Source: Saccharospirillum sp. | Lineage (GTDB): Bacteria > Pseudomonadota > Gammaproteobacteria > Pseudomonadales > Natronospirillaceae | DNA: 64,000 nucleotides | Direction of reading: 5' to 3' | NCBI GenBank assembly: GCA_022565595.1 | Contig: JAIUML010000011.1 | Span: forward strand, 1-64,000 | Part shown: positions 16,239 through 25,701 of the stretch, in pieces | Numbering within the stretch: the first letter of the stretch is position 1 | Layout: each line of letters opens with the position of its first letter | Translations under genes and position numbers: made by a program | The notes under the pieces: generated by a model | Database searches by the model: none | What the model was told of the DNA's origin: nothing | What the model saw: only the letters and a program-made list of their open reading frames with translations

Positions 16239-17972
16239 ATGACGTATACTTTTTTCGATTTCCTGCAGTTGGTGGGGTCGCTGGGCATTTTCATTTTCGG
16301 TATGAAGATCTTCAGTGAAGGCCTGCAGAAAATCGCCGGCAGCAAGCTGAAAGGCATATTGAGCGGTATGACCCGCAATCGCCTTACAGGAGTTCTCACT
16401 GGCTTCGGCACCACGGCCATTACTCAGTCTTCCACCACAACCACCGTTATGGCAGTCAGCTTTGTTAACGCCGGCTTGCTGACCTTTGTCCAGTCGACGG
16501 GTGTGATCATGGGGGCCAACGTCGGCACCACCATCACCGCCTGGATGGTCGCCCTCTTTGGTTTCAAGTTTCAAATAACCCCGATCGCAGTCGCCATTAT
16601 CGGGGTTTTCTTTGCCTTTCTGTTTTCCCGGAACAGCCGATTGAGAAACATCGCTGAGGCCATGGTGGGCTTCGGTATCCTCTTTATCGGTCTGGACTTC
16701 ATCAAGGGCGCCGTGCCGGACATCAACAACAACCCGGCCATGTTCGCCTTTCTGGACAGCTATACCGACTACGGCTTTCTGTCCATTCTGTTTTTTGTCT
16801 TTGTCGGTACGATCCTGACCTTGTTGACCCAGTCCTCGTCGGCGGCTACGGCCATCACCCTGGTCATGCTGTTCCAGGGCTGGGTGTCCTTTCCGATCGC
16901 GGCGGCCATGATTTTGGGCGAAAACATCGGCACCACGGTGACCGCCAACATTGCTGCACTGGTGGGTAACGTGCATGCCAAGCGTGCCGCCCGCTTCCAT
17001 CTGCTGTTCAATGTCATCGGTGTTATCTGGATGCTGACGCTGATGTACCCGGTACTGCACCTGATCGATTGGGTCGTTCAGTTGTTCACTGAGACCCCCG
17101 TTTCTGTGATGGAGGGGGCAGCAGAGTCTCGTGGTAACGCGACGCTTGCTTTGTCACTCTTTCATACGTCTTTCAACGTCGTGAACGTCCTGCTGATGTT
17201 TGCCTTTGTTCCTTATCTGGTGCGCTTTGTCGAGTACATTCAGCCGGATCGAGGTGGAGAGGATGAAGAGTTTCACCTGCGCTACATCAGCGCCGGCGTG
17301 ATGACGTCTCCGGGGCTATCTATTGAGCAGGCGCGCAAGGAGATCGAGCAGTTTGCGGGCGTGATCGAGAAAATGCACGAGCGCGTCAATGAACTGCTGT
17401 TTGACCCGAAAGCTGACCGGCAAAAACTGATGGACAAAATCCAGAAGTATGAAGAAGCCACGGATCAGCTCGAAGTCGAGATCTCGGATTACCTGGTGCG
17501 CATCAGTGAGCACACCAACCTCGAGCATTCACTGACCGAGCGCATTCGCTTTATGCAAACCATGATCAATGACATGGAGCGCATTGCGGATATTTACTAC
17601 CAGATTTCCATGTTGACCGAGCGCCTGGCCGAAGGCAAAACCAATTGGCCGGAGCTGGCCAATTCGGAAATGGCCGAAATGATGAACTCAGTCAGCGCCG
17701 CCATTGCCAACATGAAGCGCAATGCCAGCAAGGACCCGCGTTATGTGGATCTGGATCATGCTCTTTTATTGGAGAGTCAGGTGGACGACATGCGCGACAA
17801 GTTTCGCGAGACTCACTACAGCAGACTGGAAAACAGTGAGTATGCTCCACGGGCCGGGGTGATTTTCATAGACATGTTGAACCGACTGGAGCGCATCGGC
17901 GATCACATTCTGAATGTGAACGAATCCGCTGCTGGCCGTCGTCTTAAAGCGATGCGCCTTAAAGACGACTGA
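16239..17972 (+). CDS. Na+/phosphate cotransporter (NptA/YjbB family) with PhoU-like C-terminus
   Basis: A 577-residue inner-membrane protein. The first 340 residues hold two inverted Na/Pi-cotransporter repeats with the paired QSS motifs: TTAITQSSTTTT (about 64-75), with GANVGTTITAW after it, and TLLTQSSSAATAI in the second half, with GENIGTTVTANIAAL. The last 200 residues are helical and PhoU-like, with long charged helices and an RIADIYYQIS-type stretch. By family it moves phosphate with sodium, in some relatives outward. It is monocistronic and convergent with the nucleoside hydrolase gene; a TGATGCT/AGCATCA hairpin (17998-18015) lies between them. Confidence 0.9.
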   Translation: MTYTFFDFLQLVGSLGIFIFGMKIFSEGLQKIAGSKLKGILSGMTRNRLTGVLTGFGTTAITQSSTTTTVMAVSFVNAGLLTFVQSTGVIMGANVGTTITAWMVALFGFKFQITPIAVAIIGVFFAFLFSRNSRLRNIAEAMVGFGILFIGLDFIKGAVPDINNNPAMFAFLDSYTDYGFLSILFFVFVGTILTLLTQSSSAATAITLVMLFQGWVSFPIAAAMILGENIGTTVTANIAALVGNVHAKRAARFHLLFNVIGVIWMLTLMYPVLHLIDWVVQLFTETPVSVMEGAAESRGNATLALSLFHTSFNVVNVLLMFAFVPYLVRFVEYIQPDRGGEDEEFHLRYISAGVMTSPGLSIEQARKEIEQFAGVIEKMHERVNELLFDPKADRQKLMDKIQKYEEATDQLEVEISDYLVRISEHTNLEHSLTERIRFMQTMINDMERIADIYYQISMLTERLAEGKTNWPELANSEMAEMMNSVSAAIANMKRNASKDPRYVDLDHALLLESQVDDMRDKFRETHYSRLENSEYAPRAGVIFIDMLNRLERIGDHILNVNESAAGRRLKAMRLKDD

Positions 17973-18011
17973 ACCTTCCGTAACCCTAACGGGTGTTGAT
18001 GCTGTAAAGCA

Positions 18012-18959
18012 TCAGCGCCCGGACAGGGTCTGCTCAAACAACGACAATACCCGCACATCGTCCACTTCCAGCGCGACCTTGACCATGGGCCGGTCTTCCC
18101 AGCCGGGTTCTGCGAACTGGCGCCCCTCTGGCGCCATCATCGTCTGGCCTATGGCCAATCCCTCTGTAGCCACTCTTATTGCACCATGCCGACAACCGAA
18201 TAACGATGGTTCCAGAGCATAGGCAATGGTGGCGGCATCGTGAAAGAAGCAGCCATCGATGCCCATGGCACCCCGATAGAAATTGAAATAGCACTGAGCG
18301 GCCTGGGCCAGAAAATCACCCTGATCCGGGTTGGCTTGCTGAATTCGCTCCAGCACCGCCGCTTTCAGCAGCACCTGGTGGGTGACGTCCAGGCCAATCA
18401 TGGTTACTGGCCAGGCGGCACCAAAAACGGCGTCTGCGGCATGGGGGTCGTTGATGATGTTGGCCTCGGCCACCGGGCTGACGTTGCCGGTGGTATGAAC
18501 GGTGCCACCCATCATGACGACTTCCTCAACCAGGGGCGCGATGCCCGGATCCAGTTCCAGAGCCAGGGCCAGGTTGGTCAGCGGGCCCAGGGCAATCAGC
18601 GTTACCTTGCCCGGTGCGGCGCGCACCTGATCAACAATGAACTGGGCAGCCGAGCGGGAATCAGCTTCTCCCCTGGGCGCAGGCCAACCGATGTTGCCGA
18701 ATCCATCCTTGCCGTGCACGAAATCAGGGTGAGAGCGAGCAGGCATCTGCAAGGGTGTTGCAGCGCCTTCGGCCACCGCTACCGGAACGCCGGCCAGTTC
18801 GACCAGGCTCAGCGCATTGCGGGTGGACTGGGCCACACTCACATTCCCGAAGACGGTAGTCAGCCCGAGTACCGTCAACGCTTGGGCCTTGAAGGCAAAC
18901 AGAATGGCCATGGCATCGTCGATGCCCGGGTCGGTATCTATAATGATTTGGCGAGACAC
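18012..18959 (-). CDS. Nucleoside hydrolase (inosine-uridine preferring family)
   Basis: A 315-residue ribonucleoside hydrolase that splits the N-glycosidic bond of nucleosides to base and ribose. The calcium-binding signature DTDPGIDDAMA is near the N-terminus, with the later family features VMMGGT, AEANIINDPHAADAVF and GLDVTHQVLL. I start it at GTG 18959, with AGGAG eight bases upstream. The frame is open further, but that would run deep into the ribokinase gene. It follows the ribokinase by five bases, so ribose freed here could be phosphorylated by its neighbour. Confidence 0.9.
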   Translation of the reverse strand: MSRQIIIDTDPGIDDAMAILFAFKAQALTVLGLTTVFGNVSVAQSTRNALSLVELAGVPVAVAEGAATPLQMPARSHPDFVHGKDGFGNIGWPAPRGEADSRSAAQFIVDQVRAAPGKVTLIALGPLTNLALALELDPGIAPLVEEVVMMGGTVHTTGNVSPVAEANIINDPHAADAVFGAAWPVTMIGLDVTHQVLLKAAVLERIQQANPDQGDFLAQAAQCYFNFYRGAMGIDGCFFHDAATIAYALEPSLFGCRHGAIRVATEGLAIGQTMMAPEGRQFAEPGWEDRPMVKVALEVDDVRVLSLFEQTLSGR

Positions 18960-18964
18960 TGGCC

Positions 18965-19858
18965 TTACTCCTGTTGAGTCAAGAAACGCTCTACTTCGGG
19001 TAACGAGGGGATGGAGGTGGACGCCCCCAGGCGGGTGACGCAAAGCGCTGAAGCCGCCGCCCCCTGTCGCATGGCCTGCTTTGGGCTGGCATCGGACATC
19101 AAGGCTGCCAGGCTGAAGCCAATAAAGGTATCACCTGCGCCGGTAGTATCGACCGCCTTTACCATAAAAGCCGGTTGATGCAGCCGGCCTTCTGGCCCCA
19201 GATAGACCACACCGGCCTTGCCCAGCGTCAGAAGTATTTGCAACTGTGGGTAGTCTGCGCGCAGGACGGCTTCTGCCTGTTCTGCTGTGCTCGTTGCCGT
19301 CAGATCCATCGCTTCGACTTCATTGACGATCAACAAGTCAACCTTGTCTATCAACGGGCGCGCCTCAGTGACCACCATGGGTGCCGGGTTGTAGGCGACC
19401 TTCATGCCTTTTTGCCGAGCGATGTTCATGGCCTCGGCCAGGCCATTGGTTTCGTGCTGGAGCAGTAACCAGTCACCCTTTCCTGCGCCATTCAAAGCCG
19501 AGCGAATGTGATCTTCAGTCAGTCGATGGTTGGCGCCCGGAAACAGAATAATGGCATTTTCGGCCTCCCGATCCAGCTGGATAATGGCGTGCCCGCTGGC
19601 ACCTTCAAGTTGGGCGATGGCGCTGGTGTCGACACCGGCTGTTCCCATCAAATCCAGCACCCAGTCATCGCTGCGACCAATAGCGCCGATGTGGCAGACC
19701 TGGGCACCGGCTTTGGCCAGAGCAATGGACTGATTCGCACCCTTGCCACCGAGAACGGTTTGAAAGTCGCTGGAGGTCAGGGTTTCACCGGGCCGGACCA
19801 GATGGTCTACCTGATACAAATGGTCCAGGTTGATGGACCCCAGGTTGTATATCGTCAT
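18965..19858 (-). CDS. rbsK: Ribokinase (PfkB family)
   Basis: A 297-residue cytoplasmic sugar kinase that makes ribose-5-phosphate from ribose and ATP. The first PfkB signature is present as GGKGANQSIALAKAG (about 36-50) and the second as DTTGAGDTFIGF (about 238-249), which carries the catalytic aspartate and anion hole. It is the first gene of a two-gene minus-strand operon with the nucleoside hydrolase, an arrangement that fits nucleoside salvage. Sugar specificity is inferred from this pairing and from overall likeness to RbsK; no transporter is adjacent. Confidence 0.88.
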   Translation of the reverse strand: MTIYNLGSINLDHLYQVDHLVRPGETLTSSDFQTVLGGKGANQSIALAKAGAQVCHIGAIGRSDDWVLDLMGTAGVDTSAIAQLEGASGHAIIQLDREAENAIILFPGANHRLTEDHIRSALNGAGKGDWLLLQHETNGLAEAMNIARQKGMKVAYNPAPMVVTEARPLIDKVDLLIVNEVEAMDLTATSTAEQAEAVLRADYPQLQILLTLGKAGVVYLGPEGRLHQPAFMVKAVDTTGAGDTFIGFSLAALMSDASPKQAMRQGAAASALCVTRLGASTSIPSLPEVERFLTQQE

Positions 19859-19972
19859 CGCAGAGTGATTCCTCGGGAAACCAGTCAGTATGGATGATTG
19901 CCGAATGGATGAAAAGTTGAACGATGTTAATTTTCAGGGGTTGGCTGATCCGATTATTAGACATGAAATGGC

Positions 19973-20557
19973 CTATAGAGAGAGGTCCTCCAGCCAGTTC
20001 TTGCTGATGAGTTGCAAGTCCTGCTGGCCTTGTGCGTGCCAGTCGCCCGGCGGCTTCGAGGCCAACAGCACGCCAAGTCCTTCAATCAGTGCCATGGCCT
20101 GAACGGCGAGGCTGCGGGCGCTGTTGGTTGAAATCAGGCGTTGACTGGCCAGGTCCTGTTCGGCAAGGAGCGTCAATCGGACTTCAATCAGCCGTTGGCG
20201 TTCTGTGAAGAGTGCGCTGTAGTCCGGGAGTATCGACCAGACGAAGCGCTGATAGGAAGCCAGCGGAATATCCAGGCGCGTCAGTTCGCTGATCAACTGG
20301 CTGTACTGACTGGCGCAGTCCAGCACCAGTTCGTCGAAATGTTGGTGTGATGCGGGGTCAACGTCAGGCAGGAAGCGGCTGAAGAAGTGCTCTATGCTGG
20401 CATTCAGCAGGTCGGCCTTACGCGGAAAATAGTGGTGAAAGGCCCCTTTCGACAGGCCGCTGGCGTCGACCAGGTCCTTCATGCTGGTGTGTTCATAGCC
20501 TTTTTGCAGGAAGAGCCGAAAGGCGATCAGCAGCAGGGCATCCCGGCTGGTTTTCAT
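19973..20557 (-). CDS. TetR-family transcriptional regulator
   Basis: A 194-residue protein with a standard N-terminal TetR helix-turn-helix: ALLLIAFRLFLQKGYEHTS, then MKDLVDASGLSKGAFHHYF and the K-A-D-L-L closing helix. The C-terminal ligand domain is not diagnostic. It is the third gene of a minus-strand operon, 10 bases after the acetyltransferase, and probably regulates that operon, though I see no clear operator. The 114 bases upstream of the ribokinase start separate the two operons. Confidence 0.85.
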   Translation of the reverse strand: MKTSRDALLLIAFRLFLQKGYEHTSMKDLVDASGLSKGAFHHYFPRKADLLNASIEHFFSRFLPDVDPASHQHFDELVLDCASQYSQLISELTRLDIPLASYQRFVWSILPDYSALFTERQRLIEVRLTLLAEQDLASQRLISTNSARSLAVQAMALIEGLGVLLASKPPGDWHAQGQQDLQLISKNWLEDLSL

Positions 20558-20567
20558 GGATTAAGCC

Positions 20568-21179
20568 TCACTTCAAAGGTCGGTACATCCGGTAAATGCT
20601 TAAATCGTCCAGCATGATCTGGTCATGCAACTGAAACCCCAGGTGTTGGTACAGCGGCACATTGTTCGGGTTCTCGGTATCCAGGCCCAGAATCTCGCCG
20701 CTTTGCCGGTAGTGATCCAGAATGGCGTTGATCAATGCTTTGCCGAGCCCCTGTCCCTGTTGGTTCGCTGCCACCCCGATCTTGATCAGATAGTACCGAA
20801 CGTCTCCTGACAAGTTCTGGCGACTGACCCTGGCGTAATCATTCATCCGCTGCACGCTCGACAGTGGCACCCGCCCGATCAGTTTTGGCAACTGGTAAAG
20901 CAATGCCAGCGCCCGGCGCCAGCCCAGGCCTGGCACTTCCAGCAAGGCGCAGGCAATCAGTTTACCCTGGTGAGTTACCCCCCAGACCGGCATGCCGGAT
21001 TGGCAATGATAGGCGACAATAAAGCGCACCAGACGGACCAGGTAGCGCGCTTTTGCGTCTGGCGCACAGCCGTTCAAAAAATACTCATAGGCCGGGTCTT
21101 CAGCAAAGGCTTGGCTCAACAAGGCACTGACCGCAGCCTGGTTCGGGTTGGCCAGCAGGCCAATGGTGGGCGTTGTCAT
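20568..21179 (-). CDS. GNAT-family N-acetyltransferase
   Basis: A 203-residue acetyltransferase of the GNAT fold. The acetyl-CoA loop is visible as VAANQQGQGLGKALINAIL (about 131-149), and the last strand as LGLDTENPNNVPLYQHLGF, with the NxxLYxxLGF-type ending of the family. The substrate is unknown. I chose ATG 21179, which overlaps the stop of the upstream membrane-protein gene as ATGA, a coupling arrangement; the longer frame to 21356 would run into that gene. A small molecule taken up by or made near the membrane protein is a possible target. Confidence 0.85.
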   Translation of the reverse strand: MTTPTIGLLANPNQAAVSALLSQAFAEDPAYEYFLNGCAPDAKARYLVRLVRFIVAYHCQSGMPVWGVTHQGKLIACALLEVPGLGWRRALALLYQLPKLIGRVPLSSVQRMNDYARVSRQNLSGDVRYYLIKIGVAANQQGQGLGKALINAILDHYRQSGEILGLDTENPNNVPLYQHLGFQLHDQIMLDDLSIYRMYRPLK

Positions 21180-21745
21180 GCGGAGGGTGCCTCCTGCTCT
21201 GGGTAATGATTCACAGCGAAGGCGTACAGTACCTTGATCATGAACAGCAGCGCCAGGGACAGCAACCAGGGCGAAAGTGACAGCAGGGCAGTGCCCAATG
21301 CGCCGGCACAAAGCAGACTTCCGGCCAGCACCGGCTGCCAGCGCCGACCATGGCACAGGTTAACCAGACAGGCCGCCATAATGGTATAGCCCCAGACCCA
21401 CAACAGCGGTGCCAGTGGCAAGCCGAGCAGCCAACCGACCACCGGCAAATGAACATGAATGGCAATAAAGCCCCAGCGCCATACCGGACGTTCTGCGTAA
21501 AAGGCATTGGTGCCAGGCGTGAAGTTGGCAACCGCCCCGGCGGCGATATCCAGCATCAGCAACCAGGCAAGCACCAGGCGCCACATGCCAACAGAGCCTG
21601 AGTCGGGCCCCATTGAGTGGTTCCAGATTATGGCAGCCAGCACGGTCAACAAGGCGATGCACAGCAAGGCGCCAGCACTCTGGCGAGCACCCAGAACCTC
21701 CTTGAGCGAGGCCGGGATGGGGTATTCTCGTTCAAATAATGTCAT
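21176..21745 (-). CDS. Multi-pass membrane protein, unknown
   Basis: An unrecognised 189-residue protein with five or six predicted membrane helices (starting about residues 24, 55, 90, 110, 138 and 160) and short polar loops. NFTPGTNAFYAERPVWRWG in the middle is a soluble or re-entrant loop. ATG 21745 follows AAGGAAC with good spacing. It leads an operon with the GNAT acetyltransferase and the TetR regulator. No catalytic motif is seen, so no function is assigned. Confidence 0.75.
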   Translation of the reverse strand: MTLFEREYPIPASLKEVLGARQSAGALLCIALLTVLAAIIWNHSMGPDSGSVGMWRLVLAWLLMLDIAAGAVANFTPGTNAFYAERPVWRWGFIAIHVHLPVVGWLLGLPLAPLLWVWGYTIMAACLVNLCHGRRWQPVLAGSLLCAGALGTALLSLSPWLLSLALLFMIKVLYAFAVNHYPEQEAPSA

Positions 21746-21975
21746 GGCTGTTCCTTTTTTAACAAAACATACCGGATGTCCTGTTTTTATCGTAACGCTT
21801 TTATTCAATGAGGCCTATCTTTTTTTGATCGTTTTTTAGGCTGGGTAAATGGATGGCTTTTTTTACAGTTCGAAAAAAACTCCATGACCTCTGGCAACTG
21901 GTCAACCTGGCGGAAATCCATTAGCCTGCCGGTTCTTTTTCTTTCGCTTTCAATCCTTTCAGGTCGGGTCTGCTC

Positions 21976-23721
21976 GTGTCTGTTTTCTGGAAACTTCGCT
22001 GGTTCTTCCGGCAGCAATGGCGCCGTTATCTGGTCGCCGTTATTGCGCTGGTGATCGTTGGTTTTGCCGTGCTGGTGCCGCCCTGGATCACCGGTCGGGT
22101 CGTGGACGCCATTGCCCAGGAAACCCTGACCATGCGTGCCCTGCTGGGTTACGTCGGCATCGTGCTCGGTATAGCGGTGGTGAGCTATGCCATGCGCGTG
22201 ATCTGGCGGGTGGCGCTCTTTGGGGCTAGCTATGAACTGGCCAATCAATTGCGCCAGCAAATCTACAGCCACCTCACCCGGCAGCCGTCCAGCTTCTTCC
22301 AGCAGCACGGCACCGGCGACCTGATGGCGCGCAGCACCAACGACATTCAGGCCGTTGAAATGACGGCCGGTGAAGCCGTGCTGGCCCTGTTCGATGGCGC
22401 CCTGACCGGGCTTTTAGTGTTGACCGTATTGGTGACTCTGATCAGTTGGGAGCTGACCCTGATCGCGCTGATTCCCTGGCCGATTGTGGGCTACTTCATG
22501 TGGCGTTTTGGTCAGGAGTTGCACGAGTCCTTCCGTTTGGCGCAGGCGCGGTTCAGTGACTTGAACGACAAGGTTCAGGAAAGCCTGGCCGGGGTGAGGC
22601 TGATCCGCGCCTTTGGCCGTGAAGCGGTTGAAGACGACCAGTTCAATGCCATTGCCCGCGAAGCCAACGAGGCCAATCAGCGCGTGGCTCGCACAGACAG
22701 CAAGTACGACCCGGCGATTTCACTGGCGGTCGGCATGTCTTTCCTGCTCAGCATAGGCGGCGGTGCCTGGTTTATTGTGCAGGGCGTCATGACCCTGGGC
22801 CAGCTCACCAGCTTTACCCTCTATCTGGGTTTCATGATCTGGCCGATGTTTGCCGTCGGCTGGATGTTGAACCTGGTGGAACGGGGTCAGGCGGCCTACA
22901 ACCGCATCGAAGAACTGCTTCACACCGAGCCAACCATCGCCGACAACGGCCAGATGCAGGACGCCGTTGAACCGAGCCTGAGCATTCGGGTCGAGCGTTA
23001 CCAGCACGCTTCGGATGCCGAGCCAGCGATCAAGGATCTGAGCATTGAAGTACCCGCAGGCAGCCTTCTTGGCATTGTCGGCCCAACCGGTGCCGGCAAA
23101 ACCACCCTGCTGGATTTGCTGGTGCGATTGCAGGAAGGCACAGCGGCGGATATCCGCCTGGGTGGTGTGCCGCTGCAGGATTTCACCTTGCACAACCTGC
23201 GTCACCACCTCGCCGTGGTGCCGCAAACGCCCTTCCTGTTCAGTGCCAGCATTGCCGACAACATTGCCATGGGTGCCATGGCTTCCAGCCAGGAAGCCAT
23301 AGAGCAGGTGGCCCGCATAGCCGAAATCCATGACGACATTCTGCGCTTCCCTCAAGGTTATCAGACCCTGGTGGGTGAGCGCGGTGTGACGCTCTCCGGT
23401 GGGCAGAAGCAGCGCCTGGCCATTGCCCGAGCCCTGTTGCTGGATGCGCCTGTATTGATACTGGACGATGCCCTGTCCGCCGTCGATGTGCGCACCGAAC
23501 AGAGCATTCTGACCCACCTGCGCGAGGCAAGGGCGAGCCGTACCACCCTGATTGCCTGCCATCGACTCACAGCCATTGAAACGGCGGATCAGATAGTGGT
23601 GTTACAGCAAGGCGAAATCATTGAGCGCGGCACCCACGCTGAATTGTTGGCGCAACCGGGTTGGTACAGGCGCACCTACGACTACCAACAACTGGAACAG
23701 GCCGTGGAGGATGGGCGATGA
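21976..23721 (+). CDS. ABC exporter half, MdlA/SmdA type
   Basis: A 581-residue fused membrane-ATPase subunit of an exporter. Six transmembrane helices fill the first 320 residues. The ATPase has Walker A GPTGAGKTT (about 366-374), signature LSGGQKQR (about 473-480) and Walker B VLILDDALSAVD (about 493-504). The aspartate after the Walker B aspartate, in place of glutamate, suggests this is the degenerate catalytic site of a heterodimer. The start is GTG 21976. It overlaps the second subunit by four bases (ATGA), so the two should form a heterodimeric multidrug-type exporter. Confidence 0.9.
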   Translation: MSVFWKLRWFFRQQWRRYLVAVIALVIVGFAVLVPPWITGRVVDAIAQETLTMRALLGYVGIVLGIAVVSYAMRVIWRVALFGASYELANQLRQQIYSHLTRQPSSFFQQHGTGDLMARSTNDIQAVEMTAGEAVLALFDGALTGLLVLTVLVTLISWELTLIALIPWPIVGYFMWRFGQELHESFRLAQARFSDLNDKVQESLAGVRLIRAFGREAVEDDQFNAIAREANEANQRVARTDSKYDPAISLAVGMSFLLSIGGGAWFIVQGVMTLGQLTSFTLYLGFMIWPMFAVGWMLNLVERGQAAYNRIEELLHTEPTIADNGQMQDAVEPSLSIRVERYQHASDAEPAIKDLSIEVPAGSLLGIVGPTGAGKTTLLDLLVRLQEGTAADIRLGGVPLQDFTLHNLRHHLAVVPQTPFLFSASIADNIAMGAMASSQEAIEQVARIAEIHDDILRFPQGYQTLVGERGVTLSGGQKQRLAIARALLLDAPVLILDDALSAVDVRTEQSILTHLREARASRTTLIACHRLTAIETADQIVVLQQGEIIERGTHAELLAQPGWYRRTYDYQQLEQAVEDGR

Positions 23722-25487
23722 AAACGACCTTTGCGCGTCTGTTGCGCTATGGCCTTGCCTACCGTCGCTTGCTGGTCGAAGCCCTGTTGCTGTTGGCCCT
23801 GGCAACAGGCGGTACCGTGCTCGGGCCCTATCTGATCAAGGTGTTTATCGACAGCCATCTGACGCCGGGCAATTGGGCCTGGCCGGCCATTGGCCTGTTG
23901 CTGGGCATTTATCTGGTCGCGCAATTGGTCTCGGCGGCTGCCTTTTTCAAGCAGGCGATCCGCTTCAACCGCATCGCTCTCGATGTGGTGCAACGCATCC
24001 GCGAGCAGGTATTTTCTCGGGTGATGCGCTTACCGGTCTCGTTTTTCGATCATACCCCGACCGGCAGCCTGATCAGCCGCATTACCAACGACACCGAAGC
24101 GATCAAGGATCTCTACGTCAACGTCATCTCGGTGGTGATTCAGAACTCCATCCGCATGACCGGCATCCTCATTGCCATGGCCTTTCTGGATGTGAAGTTG
24201 ATGCTGGTGTGTCTTGCATTGATACCCGTAGTTATTGGCGTCACCTGGCTCTATCAACACATTTCAACGCCGGTGTTCCAGCGCGTGCGTACCCTGCTCA
24301 GCGACATCAACGCACGCCTCAACGAAGGCATTCAGGGCATGGGTGTCATTCAACTGATGAATCAGCAGAGCCGTTTTGCGGCCGCCTTTCGCGAGACCAG
24401 CACCGATCACTACAAGGCCAAGATTCGCAATGTCCTGATCGACGGCTTCATGCTCCGTGCCCTGGTCGACCTGCTCTACATGATGGTGCTGGCGGCCTTG
24501 CTGTTTTCCTTCGGCTGGGATGCATTGAGCCCAAGCGGCGCCATTCAGATCGGGGTGATGTATGCCTTCCTGAACTACCTCGGCCAGTTGACCGAGCCGA
24601 TCATCGACATGATTTCGCGTATGAACATGTTCCAGCAGGCACTGGTCTCGGCCGATCGTGTGTTCAAATTGATGGACGAAGAGATTGAAGCCGCCCCGGA
24701 ACACCCGGAAGCACCGCGCGATGCCTCGGTCGAATTCGACATCGACGCCTTCAGTTACGACGGCAAAACATCGGTGCTGACCGACGTCAAACTGAGTATC
24801 GCACCAGGCGACTTTGTTGGCATCGTCGGCCATACCGGCTCGGGCAAAAGTACCCTGATTTCACTGTTGATGGGCTTCTACCCCATTCAATTGGGCACGG
24901 TGACCATAGGCGGCGTACCCCTGTCGCGCATCGACGCCGCCGAGCGCACCCGCAGGGTCGGCCTGGTGCAGCAGGACCCCTTCCTGTTCAGCGGCACCAT
25001 TGCCGACAACATCCGGCTGGAATTGAACATCAGCGACGCCGAAGTCGAAGCCGCCGCCCGCCAGGCCCAACTGCACGACGCCATCATGCGTATGCCCCAG
25101 GGTTATCAAACCCTTTTGACCGAACGCGGCGGCAACCTCAGTGCTGGCCAACGCCAGTTGCTGAGCCTCGCCCGCACCCTGGCGCGCAAGCCGGACATCC
25201 TGATTCTCGATGAAGCCACCGCCAACATCGACAGCCACACCGAGGCCCTGATTCAACGCTCACTGATGCTGCTGCGCGGCCAGGTCACCCTGATCGCCAT
25301 TGCTCACCGGCTCAGCACCGTCATGCAGGCCGACCAACTGGTGGTATTGCACCAGGGGCACATCCAGCAACAGGGAACTCACCGGGAGCTGATGCGAGTG
25401 GAAGGGCTTTATAGGCACATGTATGAACTGCAACAGCAGAAAGACCCTGTGCAGTTGGGGGAAAAACCCGCACCGGCTACCGAATAG
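23718..25487 (+). CDS. ABC exporter half, MdlB/SmdB type
   Basis: The 589-residue partner of the preceding gene, with the same layout. Walker A GHTGSGKST is near residue 371, and Walker B ILILDEAT carries a normal catalytic glutamate, near 493. The signature here is LSAGQRQL rather than LSGGQ, a common asymmetry in heterodimeric exporters and reciprocal to the degenerate glutamate of the partner. The start is ATG 23718, overlapping the stop of the first gene; the longer frame from 23661 lies inside it. The substrate is unknown. Confidence 0.9.
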   Translation: MKTTFARLLRYGLAYRRLLVEALLLLALATGGTVLGPYLIKVFIDSHLTPGNWAWPAIGLLLGIYLVAQLVSAAAFFKQAIRFNRIALDVVQRIREQVFSRVMRLPVSFFDHTPTGSLISRITNDTEAIKDLYVNVISVVIQNSIRMTGILIAMAFLDVKLMLVCLALIPVVIGVTWLYQHISTPVFQRVRTLLSDINARLNEGIQGMGVIQLMNQQSRFAAAFRETSTDHYKAKIRNVLIDGFMLRALVDLLYMMVLAALLFSFGWDALSPSGAIQIGVMYAFLNYLGQLTEPIIDMISRMNMFQQALVSADRVFKLMDEEIEAAPEHPEAPRDASVEFDIDAFSYDGKTSVLTDVKLSIAPGDFVGIVGHTGSGKSTLISLLMGFYPIQLGTVTIGGVPLSRIDAAERTRRVGLVQQDPFLFSGTIADNIRLELNISDAEVEAAARQAQLHDAIMRMPQGYQTLLTERGGNLSAGQRQLLSLARTLARKPDILILDEATANIDSHTEALIQRSLMLLRGQVTLIAIAHRLSTVMQADQLVVLHQGHIQQQGTHRELMRVEGLYRHMYELQQQKDPVQLGEKPAPATE

Positions 25488-25529
25488 AATCAAAGGCTGG
25501 ATAAAAAATCATTGGGAATCAAAAGGTTG

Positions 25530-25558
25530 TTGACGTCCGCAGGCGAACTCATTATATT
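25530..25558 (+). promoter_or_regulatory. Sigma-70 promoter of tRNA-Thr
   Basis: TTGACG (25530-25535) and TATATT (25553-25558) are separated by 17 bases, a near-consensus promoter ending 11 bases before the mature tRNA start. Confidence 0.8.
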
Positions 25559-25569
25559 ACGCCCCCGTT

Positions 25570-25645
<76 letters not shown>

Positions 25646-25652
25646 CGTTCAG

Positions 25653-25674
25653 AAAACCCGCTTTGGCGGGTTTT
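25653..25674 (+). terminator. Rho-independent terminator after tRNA-Thr
   Basis: AAAACCCGC, a TTTG loop and GCGGGTTTT form a 9-base-pair stem eight bases after the tRNA CCA. It ends in a T run and lies before the DUF3392 gene. Confidence 0.8.
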
Positions 25675-25701
25675 GCTGTTTCTGATCCTGGGAAAACCAC
25701 T

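Noticed and set aside
16152..17060. Minus-strand frame of 302 codons over the Na/Pi gene
   Set aside because: Rich in His, Gln, Gly and Asp with no hydrophobic core, typical of the antisense of a membrane protein gene.
17998..18015. Terminator between the Na/Pi gene and the nucleoside hydrolase gene
   Set aside because: The seven-base-pair stem is real but lacks a T run on either strand; mentioned with the gene rather than listed.
22720..23562. Minus-strand frame of 280 codons over the first ABC gene
   Set aside because: Antisense of well-supported ATPase motifs; no family features.
23621..24688. Plus-strand frame of 355 codons in the second ABC gene
   Set aside because: Out of frame with the exporter motifs, low-complexity composition; the 23718 start frame holds the real gene.
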